DNA of 24,418 bases, taken from the NCBI GenBank assembly GCA_031266955.1, contig JAISAA010000290.1:1-24418 (forward strand), read 5' to 3'. The stretch comes from Oscillospiraceae bacterium. Lineage in GTDB: Bacteria; Bacillota; Clostridia; Oscillospirales; Oscillospiraceae. Position 1 is the first letter of the stretch. The number at the start of each line of letters is the position of its first letter. The notes beneath the pieces are model-generated. The model was given only the letters and a program-made list of their open reading frames with translations. It did no database searches and had not been told where the DNA came from. The translations under genes were made by a program, and so were the position numbers. This document shows, piece after piece, positions 1 through 7,207 of this stretch.

Positions 1-168
1 GGTTTGACCGGAGCGGACGAGTCCTATTCCGTCTGGGTTGACGGCGACGCCGCGGCGGCGGAAGCGGAAGCGAAACGCGCGAGGATACATTATCTGAACT
101 ATGAGGCGCAAAGCCTTACGGCGGATGAGTTTAACGAGTTGATCGAATTGCTGCGCGAGGCGGCATAA
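1..168 (+). CDS. Partial gene, C-terminal 55 residues of an unrecognised phage protein
   Basis: An open frame runs in from the left edge and stops at the TAA at 166-168. The visible 55 residues are hydrophilic, rich in Ala and Glu, and look helical, with a run of alternating Ala/Glu/Lys followed by an acidic amphipathic tail ending in LLREAA. No catalytic motif is visible and I do not recognise the family. It ends 22 bases before the next gene, whose ribosome-binding site lies in the gap, so the two are probably co-transcribed. Position before the holin suggests a phage structural or accessory protein, but that is context only. Confidence 0.6.
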   Translation, partial: GLTGADESYSVWVDGDAAAAEAEAKRARIHYLNYEAQSLTADEFNELIELLREAA

Positions 169-190
169 AAAATTATTAAGGAGTTTGACA

Positions 191-535
191 ATGAAAATTT
201 TTCACAGTATGCCATTGAGAGGCAAAACGCCGGCGGAAATCGAGTTCTCGAGGAGCTGGCAGCACGAGGCGGCGAAAAAGGCCGTTGCTACGACATTCGG
301 CGTTCCTGTCGAGGAATGCGAAATCCTTGACACCTTCATCAAAGAGAACGTGCCTGAAAACGCAAACGCACTCTGGTATTTCGGCGAAGGTGTCCGGACG
401 TATTTATCACAGACGGACGTTTTAGCGCTTGCGCCGGATTGGGCGGGCGCGCGCGGCTGCGTCGCGGAGAAGTTTGTCGCTGAATCTTATGATATTCCGG
501 TTATTGTATTGGAATACAGGGGTGAGAATGGCTGA
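191..535 (+). CDS. DUF4406 / nucleoside 2-deoxyribosyltransferase-like protein
   Basis: A 114-residue protein. The start at ATG 191 is chosen because AAGGAG at 178-183 lies 7 bases upstream; a TTG six bases earlier is less well placed. The N-terminus MKIFHSMPLRGKT followed by a helix, and a second half in which a strand (DVLALAPDWAGARG) precedes a helix and a final PVIVLEY strand, match the small Rossmann-like fold of DUF4406 and nucleoside 2-deoxyribosyltransferase-like proteins common in Firmicute phages. Family members are thought to act on nucleosides or nucleotide-derived ligands; the phage role is not established. The gene overlaps the holin gene by 8 bases, so translation is likely coupled. 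The assignment is from recognised sequence pattern, not a search. Confidence 0.7.
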   Translation: MKIFHSMPLRGKTPAEIEFSRSWQHEAAKKAVATTFGVPVEECEILDTFIKENVPENANALWYFGEGVRTYLSQTDVLALAPDWAGARGCVAEKFVAESYDIPVIVLEYRGENG

Positions 536-878
536 TATTATCATTACCATTGTCGGCGCGGTGATTGCGGGGCTGGGGACGCTTGTCTCGCGGTATGTTA
601 TTCCGTGGCTGCGGGCGCGGACTGACGCGGAGACGCTTAACGCGGCGCTGACGGCTATTCGGGCTGTTGTTACGGCGGCGTACAATGAAGGCGTTAAGAA
701 CGGCTGGAACGGCGACACACAGAAGGCTTGGGCGATTTCCAAGGCGGCGGAGTTCGGGCTTGATTTGACGGAGGCGCAGTATGACGTTTTGAGGAAAAGC
801 GCCGTCGCCGAGGTAAAGGGAATTGCGGCGGCTGTATATGCCGGAGAACTAAACGAAACGGAGGGTACAAGAATATGA
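528..878 (+). CDS. Phage holin, LLH family
   Basis: A 116-residue protein starting at ATG 528, preceded by AGGGG at 518-522. An upstream in-frame extension to 429 would lie inside the preceding gene and lacks a ribosome site. One N-terminal membrane helix (about residues 2-21, ADIIITIVGAVIAGLGTLV) is followed by a charged helical domain with paired Ala-rich helices and the ending typical of the LLH (phage_holin_6_1) family, in which a Lys-rich helix precedes a G-(I/L)-x-L-T segment and an IEAAV-like helix; here GLDLTEAQYDVLRKSAVAEV. Holins permeabilise the host membrane for lysis. No endolysin gene is visible in this window. The stop overlaps the next start as ATGA, indicating a tightly packed operon. 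Confidence 0.8.
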   Translation: MADIIITIVGAVIAGLGTLVSRYVIPWLRARTDAETLNAALTAIRAVVTAAYNEGVKNGWNGDTQKAWAISKAAEFGLDLTEAQYDVLRKSAVAEVKGIAAAVYAGELNETEGTRI

Positions 879-2041
879 AATTAGCTGTTTATGCTATCGC
901 GCGGAATGAAATAGCGAACGTTGAGAGCTGGTATAAAAACATGAAGTCGGCGGACGGGGTTTTCGTTTTGGTGAACGGGAGCGGCGACGGGACGCAGGAC
1001 AAGCTCCGGGAACTGGGGGCGACCGTGGAAGTCTTCGGCGAGGCTGAGTGTCAGACACGGGGGCTTTACATCAAAATCGACGGCAAGTTTTATCCGAATT
1101 TAGGCGCGCTGCGAAATAAGGCTTTGGGGATGGTGCCCGATGACTTTGACATCTGCGTACCGGTGGATTTAGACGACCGGTGGTCTCACGACGATTGGGC
1201 GAACAGCGTCAAGAAGGTTTGGATTCCGGGCCGTAGGCCCGTATTGACAGGATTGGTGAACCCGGCAGAGCCGGATTCAATCGGCGCGGGAACGGCACGC
1301 TACAATTACACTCATAACGTGAGCGGGGCTGTGGCGGATGGGAGTTATACGCACGACCGCATACACTCGCGGCACGGCTGGAGGTGGACAGGCTACGCGC
1401 ACGAATGGCTAACGGAGATAGAGGGCTATACGCGTGGGATGTCGGTAACTCTGGATGCCGATACATATCAGTTCGCTTTCGGCCCGCACAGGTACAGCGC
1501 CAATTATTTGCCGCTGCTGAAAAAACAGGCCGAGCATATGCCGGAGTGCGCACGCGCCGCGCACTACTACGGGCGCGAGCTTATGTACAAAGGACGGTGG
1601 GACGAGGCAATCACGGAGCTCAAGCGTCATATATCCTTGCCGGACGCTTTTTGGGGCGAGGAGCGCGCCGCGAGCTGCCGATTCATATGCCGCTGTTATA
1701 CGGCGAAGAAAGAATACGGGGCGGCGTGGCATTGGGCGAACAAAGCGGTCACAGAATGTGACACCATGCGTGAGCCGTGGGTCGAGGCTATGCGCGCCTG
1801 CGTATATCTTGACAACCCGCACGGCGTTATCTTTTACGGCAACGGCGCGCTGGGGGTAAAGGCGCGCACGGGAAGATACATCGAGGAGGCCGAGGCGTGG
1901 GGGTATTATCCTTACGAGGCGCTCGGCTGGGCTTACGAGAAGCTCGGCGACAGGAAAGCCGCCGCCGAGAGTTATAAGCAGGCGGCGCTCATCACCTCGG
2001 AGGGAAACCGGTTCGTTGCGAAGTTAGCGGAGTTTGTTTGA
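875..2041 (+). CDS. GT2-like glycosyltransferase with TPR-like C-terminal half
   Basis: A 388-residue protein starting at ATG 875, 9 bases after GGAGGG (860-865) and overlapping the holin stop by 4 bases. The N-terminus MKLAVYAIARNEIANVESW and NGSGDGTQDKLRELGA are the classic nucleotide-sugar-binding opening of GT-A family 2 enzymes. PVDLDDRWS near residues 97-105 is a DxD-like metal/sugar-nucleotide motif, and RNKAL follows the usual pattern just before it. From about residue 215 the protein becomes repeated helical hairpins (RAAHYYGRELMYKGRWDEAI, then YPYEALGWAYEKLGDRKAAA), typical of TPRs. Similar GT-plus-TPR proteins occur in phage tail regions of Clostridia. The acceptor is unknown; it could modify a virion protein or the host surface. 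Enzyme class is fairly secure, substrate is not. Confidence 0.82.
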   Translation: MKLAVYAIARNEIANVESWYKNMKSADGVFVLVNGSGDGTQDKLRELGATVEVFGEAECQTRGLYIKIDGKFYPNLGALRNKALGMVPDDFDICVPVDLDDRWSHDDWANSVKKVWIPGRRPVLTGLVNPAEPDSIGAGTARYNYTHNVSGAVADGSYTHDRIHSRHGWRWTGYAHEWLTEIEGYTRGMSVTLDADTYQFAFGPHRYSANYLPLLKKQAEHMPECARAAHYYGRELMYKGRWDEAITELKRHISLPDAFWGEERAASCRFICRCYTAKKEYGAAWHWANKAVTECDTMREPWVEAMRACVYLDNPHGVIFYGNGALGVKARTGRYIEEAEAWGYYPYEALGWAYEKLGDRKAAAESYKQAALITSEGNRFVAKLAEFV

Positions 2042-2264
2042 CGGCGAGGACGAGGATTTTGGGAACGGCGGGCGAACACAGTTCGCCCCTACGGACGGGG
2101 GGGGCGTCGCGCCGTTGGCGCGTATCCCGTGCGCGGGGGAAACCCCTCCGGCGCGAAGCGGCAGAGGGGTTCGTCGGCGCGAATGCGCCGTTACCCGTGC
2201 GCGCACGCACGTTAAATGAAACACAAATTGATTGGCTTCGCCAATCAATTTTGGAGGAATTTTT
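2042..2264 (+). repeat. Intergenic composite of REP-like GC-rich palindromes
   Basis: This 223-base gap holds no convincing gene but is dense in inverted repeats. Seen directly: GGGCGAAC at 2070-2077 pairs with GTTCGCCC at 2081-2088 around an ACA loop and is followed by CTACGG; AACCCCTC at 2141-2148 pairs with GAGGGGTT at 2164-2171; CGGCGC at 2175-2180 pairs with GCGCCG at 2185-2190. The last 51 bases (2172-2222) recur inside the giant gene at 7697-7747 with 45 of 51 positions identical. The GGGCG...CGCCCCTACGG pattern resembles interspersed palindromes seen in many gut Clostridia genomes; that comparison is from memory. Confidence 0.75.
2225..2251 (+). other. 12-bp stem hairpin just upstream of the fibre gene ribosome site
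   Basis: AAATTGATTGGC at 2225-2236 is perfectly complementary to 2240-2251, with a TTC triloop. It is AT-rich at the base, GC-capped, and ends one base before the GGAGG ribosome-binding site at 2253-2257. It lacks an immediate T-run, so a terminator is less likely than an mRNA-stabilising or translation-tuning hairpin at the junction between the repeat block and the next gene. Confidence 0.6.
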
Positions 2265-2924
2265 TTGAGCGGAGAGCTTGTAAATCTGACGAAGCTTCAA
2301 GCGGCGCTTGAGAGTCAGCATAAGTACAACCCGAGCAGTCCGGTCGAAATCGAGTTGAAGCTGATAGCGCAGGCGCAGGAGCTGTTATACCGCGTATTGC
2401 TCAAGACATTGCAGCAAATGAACGTACAGGCGGTGGACGTGAGCGACGACGCGGCGGCTAAAGCCGCAGCTGCCGCAGCGGCAAACGCGCTGAGGCAGGC
2501 GCTTAGCGCCGTGACGGCGGAGGCCAACACGCGAGCGCAGGCTGTTTCGGCTGTAGCGGACGCTGTTGAGGACGAGCGAGACGCACGGATGGATGCGGTA
2601 TCGGACGAGGCCGACGCGCGCGTCGCCGGGGACAGCGCCGAGAACCAAGCCCGAAACGCGCAGTTTAACGCCATACCCGGCTATGGCGGCACGGGGTACG
2701 GACTTTCGCAGAATGATTTTACGGACGCTCTCAAAGCGCTTTTGGAAAGTGCTCTGCAAGCTGTGGCTACGAGCGGAGGCGCGCTCAGCGGCGACGGGAC
2801 GACGGTAAATCCGCTGGCGGTTACGCTGCCGGCTCCGCCCGTTCCCGCAGCGCCGACGGCTGACGGAGAATATGTGTTGACGGTGAGCGGCGGGGTTGCG
2901 TCGTGGACGGTGACAGGAGAATGA
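2265..2924 (+). CDS. Phage tail-fibre or appendage-like protein
   Basis: A 219-residue protein. The TTG at 2265 is chosen as start because GGAGG at 2253-2257 lies 7 bases upstream; an in-frame TTG at 2232 sits inside the hairpin and has no such site. Residues about 55-130 are a long Ala/Asp/Glu/Arg-rich helical stretch with heptad spacing (AVTAEANTRAQAVSAVADAV), suggesting a trimeric coiled coil. The C-terminal third is Gly/Ala/Pro-rich beta-type sequence with GGALSGDGTTVNPLAVTLP, a motif style frequent in tail fibres and baseplate appendages. No receptor-binding domain is recognised, and the protein is short for a fibre, so it may be an adaptor or stalk. The first toxin cassette begins 40 bases downstream. 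Confidence 0.6.
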   Translation: MSGELVNLTKLQAALESQHKYNPSSPVEIELKLIAQAQELLYRVLLKTLQQMNVQAVDVSDDAAAKAAAAAAANALRQALSAVTAEANTRAQAVSAVADAVEDERDARMDAVSDEADARVAGDSAENQARNAQFNAIPGYGGTGYGLSQNDFTDALKALLESALQAVATSGGALSGDGTTVNPLAVTLPAPPVPAAPTADGEYVLTVSGGVASWTVTGE

Positions 2925-2964
2925 TTAAATTATGACGATATTGTGGATTCCTCCCTGATCGGGC

Positions 2965-2993
2965 TTGACGGAACCCGGCGAATAGTGTAATAT
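2965..2993 (+). promoter_or_regulatory. Sigma-A promoter for toxin copy 1
   Basis: TTGACG at 2965-2970 and TAATAT at 2988-2993 are separated by exactly 17 bases. Transcription would start near 3000, giving a leader of about 80 bases before the toxin start. Confidence 0.75.
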
Positions 2994-3023
2994 TTGGTCT
3001 GCGGAAGGCAGCGGGACGGTTCG

Positions 3024-3073
3024 CCCCCTTCATTCCCCTGACGGCTTGCCGGACAGGGAAACAATGAAAGGGG
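3024..3073 (+). promoter_or_regulatory. Leader hairpin sequestering the toxin ribosome-binding site, copy 1
   Basis: CCCCCTTCATT at 3024-3034 can pair with AATGAAAGGGG at 3063-3073 (one bulged A), burying the AAAGGGG ribosome-binding site. Inside it, CCCTG and CGGC pair with GCCG and CAGGG around a TT turn, so the whole leader folds as one long hairpin. Copy 2 keeps the same fold. Confidence 0.65.
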
Positions 3074-3081
3074 TGGTGCGT

Positions 3082-3183
3082 ATGTCGGTGTACGAGGCTC
3101 TTGTGTTGGCAATAGAGATCGCGGCTCTCATAGTCGCGGTGTTGAGTTACATCAGAGACGACGATGACGATAAACGAAAGTAA
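3082..3183 (+). CDS. Holin-like toxin peptide, putative type I toxin, copy 1
   Basis: A 33-residue peptide beginning MSVYEALVLAIEIAALIVAV and ending in an arginine, five aspartates and KRK. The ATG at 3082 is preferred over an in-frame ATG at 3064 because AAAGGGG (3067-3073) lies 8 bases before it; the upstream ATG falls within the ribosome-site hairpin. One hydrophobic helix (about residues 5-24) plus a short charged tail matches the putative holin-like toxin family of Firmicutes, related in design to TxpA, BsrG and Fst peptides, which damage the membrane when their antisense RNA is lost. It has its own promoter, overlaps the terminator stem with its stop codon, and faces an antisense promoter. 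Toxicity is inferred from family and layout only. Confidence 0.78.
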   Translation: MSVYEALVLAIEIAALIVAVLSYIRDDDDDKRK

Positions 3184-3214
3184 CCGCCCCCCTCTCAAGA
3201 GTGCGGTTACTTTC
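3176..3214. terminator. Bidirectional hairpin terminator of toxin cassette copy 1
   Basis: GAAAGTAACCGC at 3176-3187 pairs perfectly over 12 bp with GCGGTTACTTTC at 3203-3214, with a 15-base loop. The A/T runs at the stem base give short U tracts on both strands. It contains the toxin stop codon and lies where the two convergent transcripts would meet. Confidence 0.75.
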
Positions 3215-3254
3215 TAACCTGCGTTTTTGGGCGAACCGTTTCGGTTTGCCTTCC
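3176..3254 (-). ncRNA. Putative antisense antitoxin RNA, copy 1
   Basis: The minus-strand promoter at 3261-3289 would start an RNA near 3254 that ends at the shared terminator, about 80 nt long. It would overlap the 3' end of the toxin mRNA across the terminator and stop codon, as in the TxpA/RatA arrangement of tail-to-tail type I loci. No open frame of note is present in it. Its existence is inferred from promoter and terminator only. Confidence 0.6.
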
Positions 3255-3260
3255 GTCCAT

Positions 3261-3289
3261 ATTAAAACACTATTCGTTGCGGATGTCAA
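3261..3289 (-). promoter_or_regulatory. Minus-strand sigma-A promoter for antisense RNA, copy 1
   Basis: Read on the minus strand, TTGACA (3284-3289) and TTTAAT (3261-3266) are spaced by 17 bases. The spacer contains the CGAATAGTG block that is also found in the opposing toxin promoter. Confidence 0.72.
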
Positions 3290-3331
3290 TAGTCTGCGGC
3301 GATATTTTTTTAATTATGGAGAAAATCTTTT

Positions 3332-4963
3332 ATGTACTTGGCGTTATCGAAGAAACTGCCTAAGAAGCGGATCGAGGTACAGACCGAATTTGCGGGGCTG
3401 GATCACAGACCGGGGCGGCCTGACGGGTCTGTATACGATATGCGTAATCTGACTGGGCGCGATTATCCCGTGCTTGCCACGCGGTCGCGGCGCGCGTATA
3501 TGGGGCATATCAACAATATAAACGGCTTTGGGTATTTCGACAAGCCGTTTTGGGTGAGCGGCACGCAGTTTATTTACGACGGCGAATACAAGGGCAACGT
3601 GAGCGCCGGGCGCAAGACATTTTCTGAAATAGGCCAAGTTATCATCATAATGCCGGACAAGCTGTATTACAACATCGCGACTGACGACTTCGGGTCTATC
3701 GACACCGTATGGTCGGGGCGCGTATCTTACGAGGACGGGACATACGCGGGGCAGCCGGCGATCGCGAACACTATGCGCAGTCTCGGCGCGGCGTTTCCTT
3801 ATGAGGTTATGGACACCGTTGTCATCAGCGGCAACACGGGCGATTTTATTGTTGACGACAAGCCGCAGGGCGTGACCGTTATAGAGGTATCGCCGGATAA
3901 GATGAGCCTTAAATTCGGCGAGAATACATTCTCCAAGTTAGGGCAGACGACGGCAGCCGTCAGCGTCAACAGCACTATGCCGGATATGGATATCATATTC
4001 GAGTGCGGGAACAGGCTTTGGGGAGCCAAGGGCGACGATATTTTCGCGAGCAGGCTTGACGATTTCCGGAACTGGAATACGTTCTTCGGGGTCGCCACGG
4101 ACTCTTGGGGGCAATCGAGCCGGTCGCGCGGGGATTTTACCGCGGGGATAGCGTACAAGGGCTATCCGACGTTTTTCAAGGAGCAGGAGATGTTCCGGGT
4201 ATATGGGAGCTCCGCGCTCGATTTTGACCTTTCCTCCGAGGGGCACATCGGAGTACGCGAAGGGGCGGGGCGTAGCTTGGCTATCGCCGCCGAAGCGCTG
4301 TTCTACTACTCCCCTGACGGGTTCGCCGTGACCTACGGCGGAACGCCGCAGCTGGCGGGCGCGCCGCTGGGTGACAACCTTAAATATGTATCGGTCGTCG
4401 GGGCCGGGGATTCTACGCGCTACTGGGCGAGCACTGTTGACAGCGACGGGGTGCGGCGGCTTTACGTATTCAACACCGCGCTTAACCAATGGTATATCGA
4501 GGACGCGTTTGACGCTTTGGCTTTCGACTACGACAAGGGGCGGATATTCGGGGCGCAGACGTCGGGCGACTGGTGGATAATGGGCGAGCAGGCGACGCCG
4601 CTGCCGGAGGGCGCGACTATTGAAGCGCCGTTTGAGAGCTTCGCCGAGCTTGCGGATTACACTACGCGGGACACGAATAAGCGGAGCCTTAACAAGGTAT
4701 TGCTGGAGATCGACTTTCCGGGTACCGTGGAATCTTGGGTGCGCGTGTGGATACGGTATGACCATTTGGGCGAGTTCGAGCGATTATGCGAGATAACGCC
4801 GAGAGAGAAGCGGGCGCACAAAATACCGATAATCCCGAGACGGCGAGACCATTTTCAATTAAGGCTGACGGGCTTCGGCGACTGGCGGGTATATAACCTG
4901 ACGTATTTGTATCTTGATAATGGTTGGAACAGAAGCGCGAACGGCGGCATCGAAACTAATTAG
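3332..4963 (+). CDS. Phage tail/stabilisation protein, P22 gp10-like
   Basis: A 543-residue protein from ATG 3332, with GGAG at 3318-3321 ten bases upstream. Its layout is mostly beta: an N-terminal segment with LDHRPGRPDGSVYDMRNLTG, repeated short strands, then ECGNRLWGAKGDDIFASRLD and FRNWNTFFG, the N-R-L-W-(G)...I-x-A-S...N-W signature I associate with beta-propeller-like packaged-DNA-stabilisation proteins (P22 gp10 type) and their Firmicute relatives. A later stretch (AAEALFYYSPDGFAVTYGG) supports the propeller reading. Such proteins close the portal or form the tail hub after packaging. The next gene starts 14 bases downstream. The antisense promoter of toxin cassette 1 lies only about 40 bases before its start. 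Family assignment is moderate; virion structural role is likely. Confidence 0.62.
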   Translation: MYLALSKKLPKKRIEVQTEFAGLDHRPGRPDGSVYDMRNLTGRDYPVLATRSRRAYMGHINNINGFGYFDKPFWVSGTQFIYDGEYKGNVSAGRKTFSEIGQVIIIMPDKLYYNIATDDFGSIDTVWSGRVSYEDGTYAGQPAIANTMRSLGAAFPYEVMDTVVISGNTGDFIVDDKPQGVTVIEVSPDKMSLKFGENTFSKLGQTTAAVSVNSTMPDMDIIFECGNRLWGAKGDDIFASRLDDFRNWNTFFGVATDSWGQSSRSRGDFTAGIAYKGYPTFFKEQEMFRVYGSSALDFDLSSEGHIGVREGAGRSLAIAAEALFYYSPDGFAVTYGGTPQLAGAPLGDNLKYVSVVGAGDSTRYWASTVDSDGVRRLYVFNTALNQWYIEDAFDALAFDYDKGRIFGAQTSGDWWIMGEQATPLPEGATIEAPFESFAELADYTTRDTNKRSLNKVLLEIDFPGTVESWVRVWIRYDHLGEFERLCEITPREKRAHKIPIIPRRRDHFQLRLTGFGDWRVYNLTYLYLDNGWNRSANGGIETN

Positions 4964-4976
4964 GGGGTAAGATAAA

Positions 4977-7142
4977 ATGGCAACAGCAGCTGAAATTGCG
5001 TTCGCTACGGCGAAAATGCACGGGGCTACAGACGCGCAGGCAAAGGCGGCGGCGGCGAGTGCGGGGGGTTCGGCGGGAGCGGCGACTACGCCTGTCGCGG
5101 TTGCGACGCCCACACCGACGACAACGCCCAAGGCGACCGTACAGGCGCCCTACGACGTATACACAACGCCGATCGGTACAATACCGAAGGTCGTAACGCC
5201 AACACCGGTGACGACTCCGACGCCGGCGGCCAGTGCAAATACGGGCGGCAGCTCCTCGTCTTTCACTTGGCAGCAGGCGGAGGCGGCGTATAAAGCCAAT
5301 CCGACGACGGCGGCGATATTCAATTACGGGGGCTTCGCGGCTGTCGCCGATTACTATGCGAGTATAGGCAACACGGCGGCGGCGAACAACGCGAACGCTT
5401 TTCGAGATCAGAAGATCGCGGCGAGCTCACCAATCACTTGGGACGTGAACGGGCAGAGCGTCACCGGCGTTTCGACGTCGCAGAACGCCGCAGGATACGT
5501 ACCGACGACGCCGAGCGTTCCCGCGACGCCGAGCGTCGCGTTGCCTTACGATGTGCCGGTGACGACTCCAACGAGCTCGATACCCTCGGCGATCGGGCTT
5601 GTGCCAAACGGAACTGCCGGCGTCAACGGGACTGATACGCGGTATTCGACCGACGCGTCTGGCAAGAGCGTGACGGGAGGCGACGCGCCGAAGATAAGCG
5701 ACCTTCTCGGCGTCGCGGCGGGCGGCACTCCGGATTTATTTGACCCGCTTGTGTCTCTATACACAAGCGGGCAGCTCAGCTACGAAGGACTTCAAGTTGG
5801 GATCGCGCAGGCAACGGCGTTTATAAACGCACAATCGGAATTCGACGCGGCGACGGCGGAATACAACGCCGCGCAAAAGCGCGGGGACACGGCGGCTATG
5901 CAGAAGGCGCAGGCACAGCGAGATCAGGCTATGCGCGACGCCACGAATATTGTACAGAGCTCCGGCGGACTCATAAACGATCCGCTGTATGCCGACGGCT
6001 CCGGACGCACGCTAAATCTCAACGAATGGCTGAGGCGTTACGGGGTGTCGGAGCCGGTGACTGAGCAAGCGGCGATGACCGCCTCGAATGCGAACCCGGC
6101 GTCTTACGGCACTTTACCCGGTCAAGGCTTCAGCGATACGGCTCCGGCGATGGTCCGGGATATGTATCCGATAAATTCCGACTACGGCGGGGCGAACTCT
6201 ACGGGGCCTGTAGCCGACAGCAACGCGCTGGAGCAGGCGGTGAGCGATGTTGTGGATTTCAACGACAACGCGACGGATCTACTGTACAACTCACCGGAAT
6301 ATCAGGCGCAGCGCAAGGCGCTTGAAATTGACCTGCTGCGGGCGTATCAGAATATGATCGGTACGCGCAGCGGGGCGAGCGGCGTCGCGGGAACAAATAC
6401 AATGTCTGCACTCGGGCAGATGTACAATCAGGCGTACGCCGATTTGTACGACGTCATCCCGCAGGATATTGCAAACCTTTACGGGCGCGCGGTCACGGGG
6501 CTTGACGCAGTGAGGCAGTACGAGAACGACGCCTACGCGCAGGGCGCGGATACGCGTGATTACGACACGGGCGTTTATCAATGGCAGTACGCGCAGAACA
6601 AGGACAACTTCCTGACCGACCGGAACTTCCAATACTTACTCAACCGCGACTGGATCGCCGACCAGCGCTACGCTGATGAAACGGCGTGGAACCGGGCGAT
6701 GGCGGAGCGGCAGCAGGCGTTCAACGAGTGGAGCAACACTTACCGCAACGCGGACGGCAGCGCGATGAGCGCGGCGGAATTCGCGCAGGCGCAGCAGCAG
6801 TTTAACAACGCGCAGGCGCTGGCGGAGCAAGAGCGGCTTGCGCTGCTCGCGTCGGGGCAGTATTACGCATATATGCAAACGGGAAGCTCGGGTGGTGGCT
6901 CAGGCGACGGACTTGGACTTAATGATTATGACTGGGCAATGGGTGACGGCACGGGTGAAACGCCGACAATTGAATTCACGAGACAGATGCAGGCGGCATA
7001 TACTCAGGGTTTACAGAATTTACAGGACGGGCAATCGGCGAAGAACGTGCAACAGAGTTTAGAGACTCTTGTATCACAAGGAGTTTTAACGGCGGCTCAG
7101 GCGTCACAAGTTGGGGATATGCTGGGGGTATCAATAGTGTAA
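4977..7142 (+). CDS. Large structural or ejection protein, 721 residues, family not recognised
   Basis: Starts at ATG 4977, nine bases after a GGGGG stretch that overlaps the previous stop. Residues 1-50 are Ala-rich helix; residues about 50-95 and 175-215 are Pro/Thr-rich linkers that share an approximate repeat (APYDVYTTP near 58, LPYDVPVTTP near 188). Residues about 265-325 are helical with Ala/Gln coil. Residues about 430-640 form a long helical region with evenly spaced Tyr/Trp/Arg/Asp (RDYDTGVYQWQYAQNKDNF, then RNFQYLLNRDWIADQRYADE), a pattern common in phage internal or tail-needle proteins. The tail is Gly/Ser-rich, then helical. Position between a gp10-like gene and the giant protein suggests a virion or ejection component. 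No signal peptide or enzyme motif is seen. Confidence 0.6.
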   Translation: MATAAEIAFATAKMHGATDAQAKAAAASAGGSAGAATTPVAVATPTPTTTPKATVQAPYDVYTTPIGTIPKVVTPTPVTTPTPAASANTGGSSSSFTWQQAEAAYKANPTTAAIFNYGGFAAVADYYASIGNTAAANNANAFRDQKIAASSPITWDVNGQSVTGVSTSQNAAGYVPTTPSVPATPSVALPYDVPVTTPTSSIPSAIGLVPNGTAGVNGTDTRYSTDASGKSVTGGDAPKISDLLGVAAGGTPDLFDPLVSLYTSGQLSYEGLQVGIAQATAFINAQSEFDAATAEYNAAQKRGDTAAMQKAQAQRDQAMRDATNIVQSSGGLINDPLYADGSGRTLNLNEWLRRYGVSEPVTEQAAMTASNANPASYGTLPGQGFSDTAPAMVRDMYPINSDYGGANSTGPVADSNALEQAVSDVVDFNDNATDLLYNSPEYQAQRKALEIDLLRAYQNMIGTRSGASGVAGTNTMSALGQMYNQAYADLYDVIPQDIANLYGRAVTGLDAVRQYENDAYAQGADTRDYDTGVYQWQYAQNKDNFLTDRNFQYLLNRDWIADQRYADETAWNRAMAERQQAFNEWSNTYRNADGSAMSAAEFAQAQQQFNNAQALAEQERLALLASGQYYAYMQTGSSGGGSGDGLGLNDYDWAMGDGTGETPTIEFTRQMQAAYTQGLQNLQDGQSAKNVQQSLETLVSQGVLTAAQASQVGDMLGVSIV

Positions 7143-7149
7143 TTCTAAT

Positions 7150-7178
7150 TTGACATTTTGCGTCGAATAGTGTATATT
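7150..7178 (+). promoter_or_regulatory. Sigma-A promoter for toxin copy 2
   Basis: TTGACA at 7150-7155 and TATATT at 7173-7178 with a 17-base spacer. It is the better match to consensus of the two toxin promoters and could also feed transcription toward the giant gene if the internal terminator is leaky. Confidence 0.8.
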
Positions 7179-7207
7179 TTTGGCGCGGAAGGCAGCGGGA
7201 CGGTTCG

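Larger units (their letters stand above)
2965..3289. mobile_element. Toxin cassette copy 1 with 61-62 bp terminal inverted repeats
   Basis: The left end (2965-3026) and the reverse complement of the right end (3229-3289) share, in order, TTGAC(A/G), a CGAATAGTGT block, an AT-rich -10 region, GGAAGGC and ACGGTTCGCCC. The same arrangement occurs at 7150-7487. Between the ends lie a 33-residue toxin-like gene and a hairpin terminator. On the right, similarity between copies continues about 20 bases past the repeat (to about 3312), where the next gene begins its leader. Whether this is a transposable unit or a duplicated regulatory locus cannot be settled here: no transposase and no clear target-site duplication is visible. 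Confidence 0.65.

Noticed and set aside
429..527. N-terminal extension of the holin into the preceding gene
   Set aside because: ATG 528 has a ribosome site and begins directly with the membrane helix; the extension is Arg-rich and out of character.
3938..4765. A 275-codon open frame on the minus strand opposite the gp10-like gene
   Set aside because: It mirrors the codon bias of the + strand gene, is rich in Arg/Pro, has no ribosome site and no recognisable motif.
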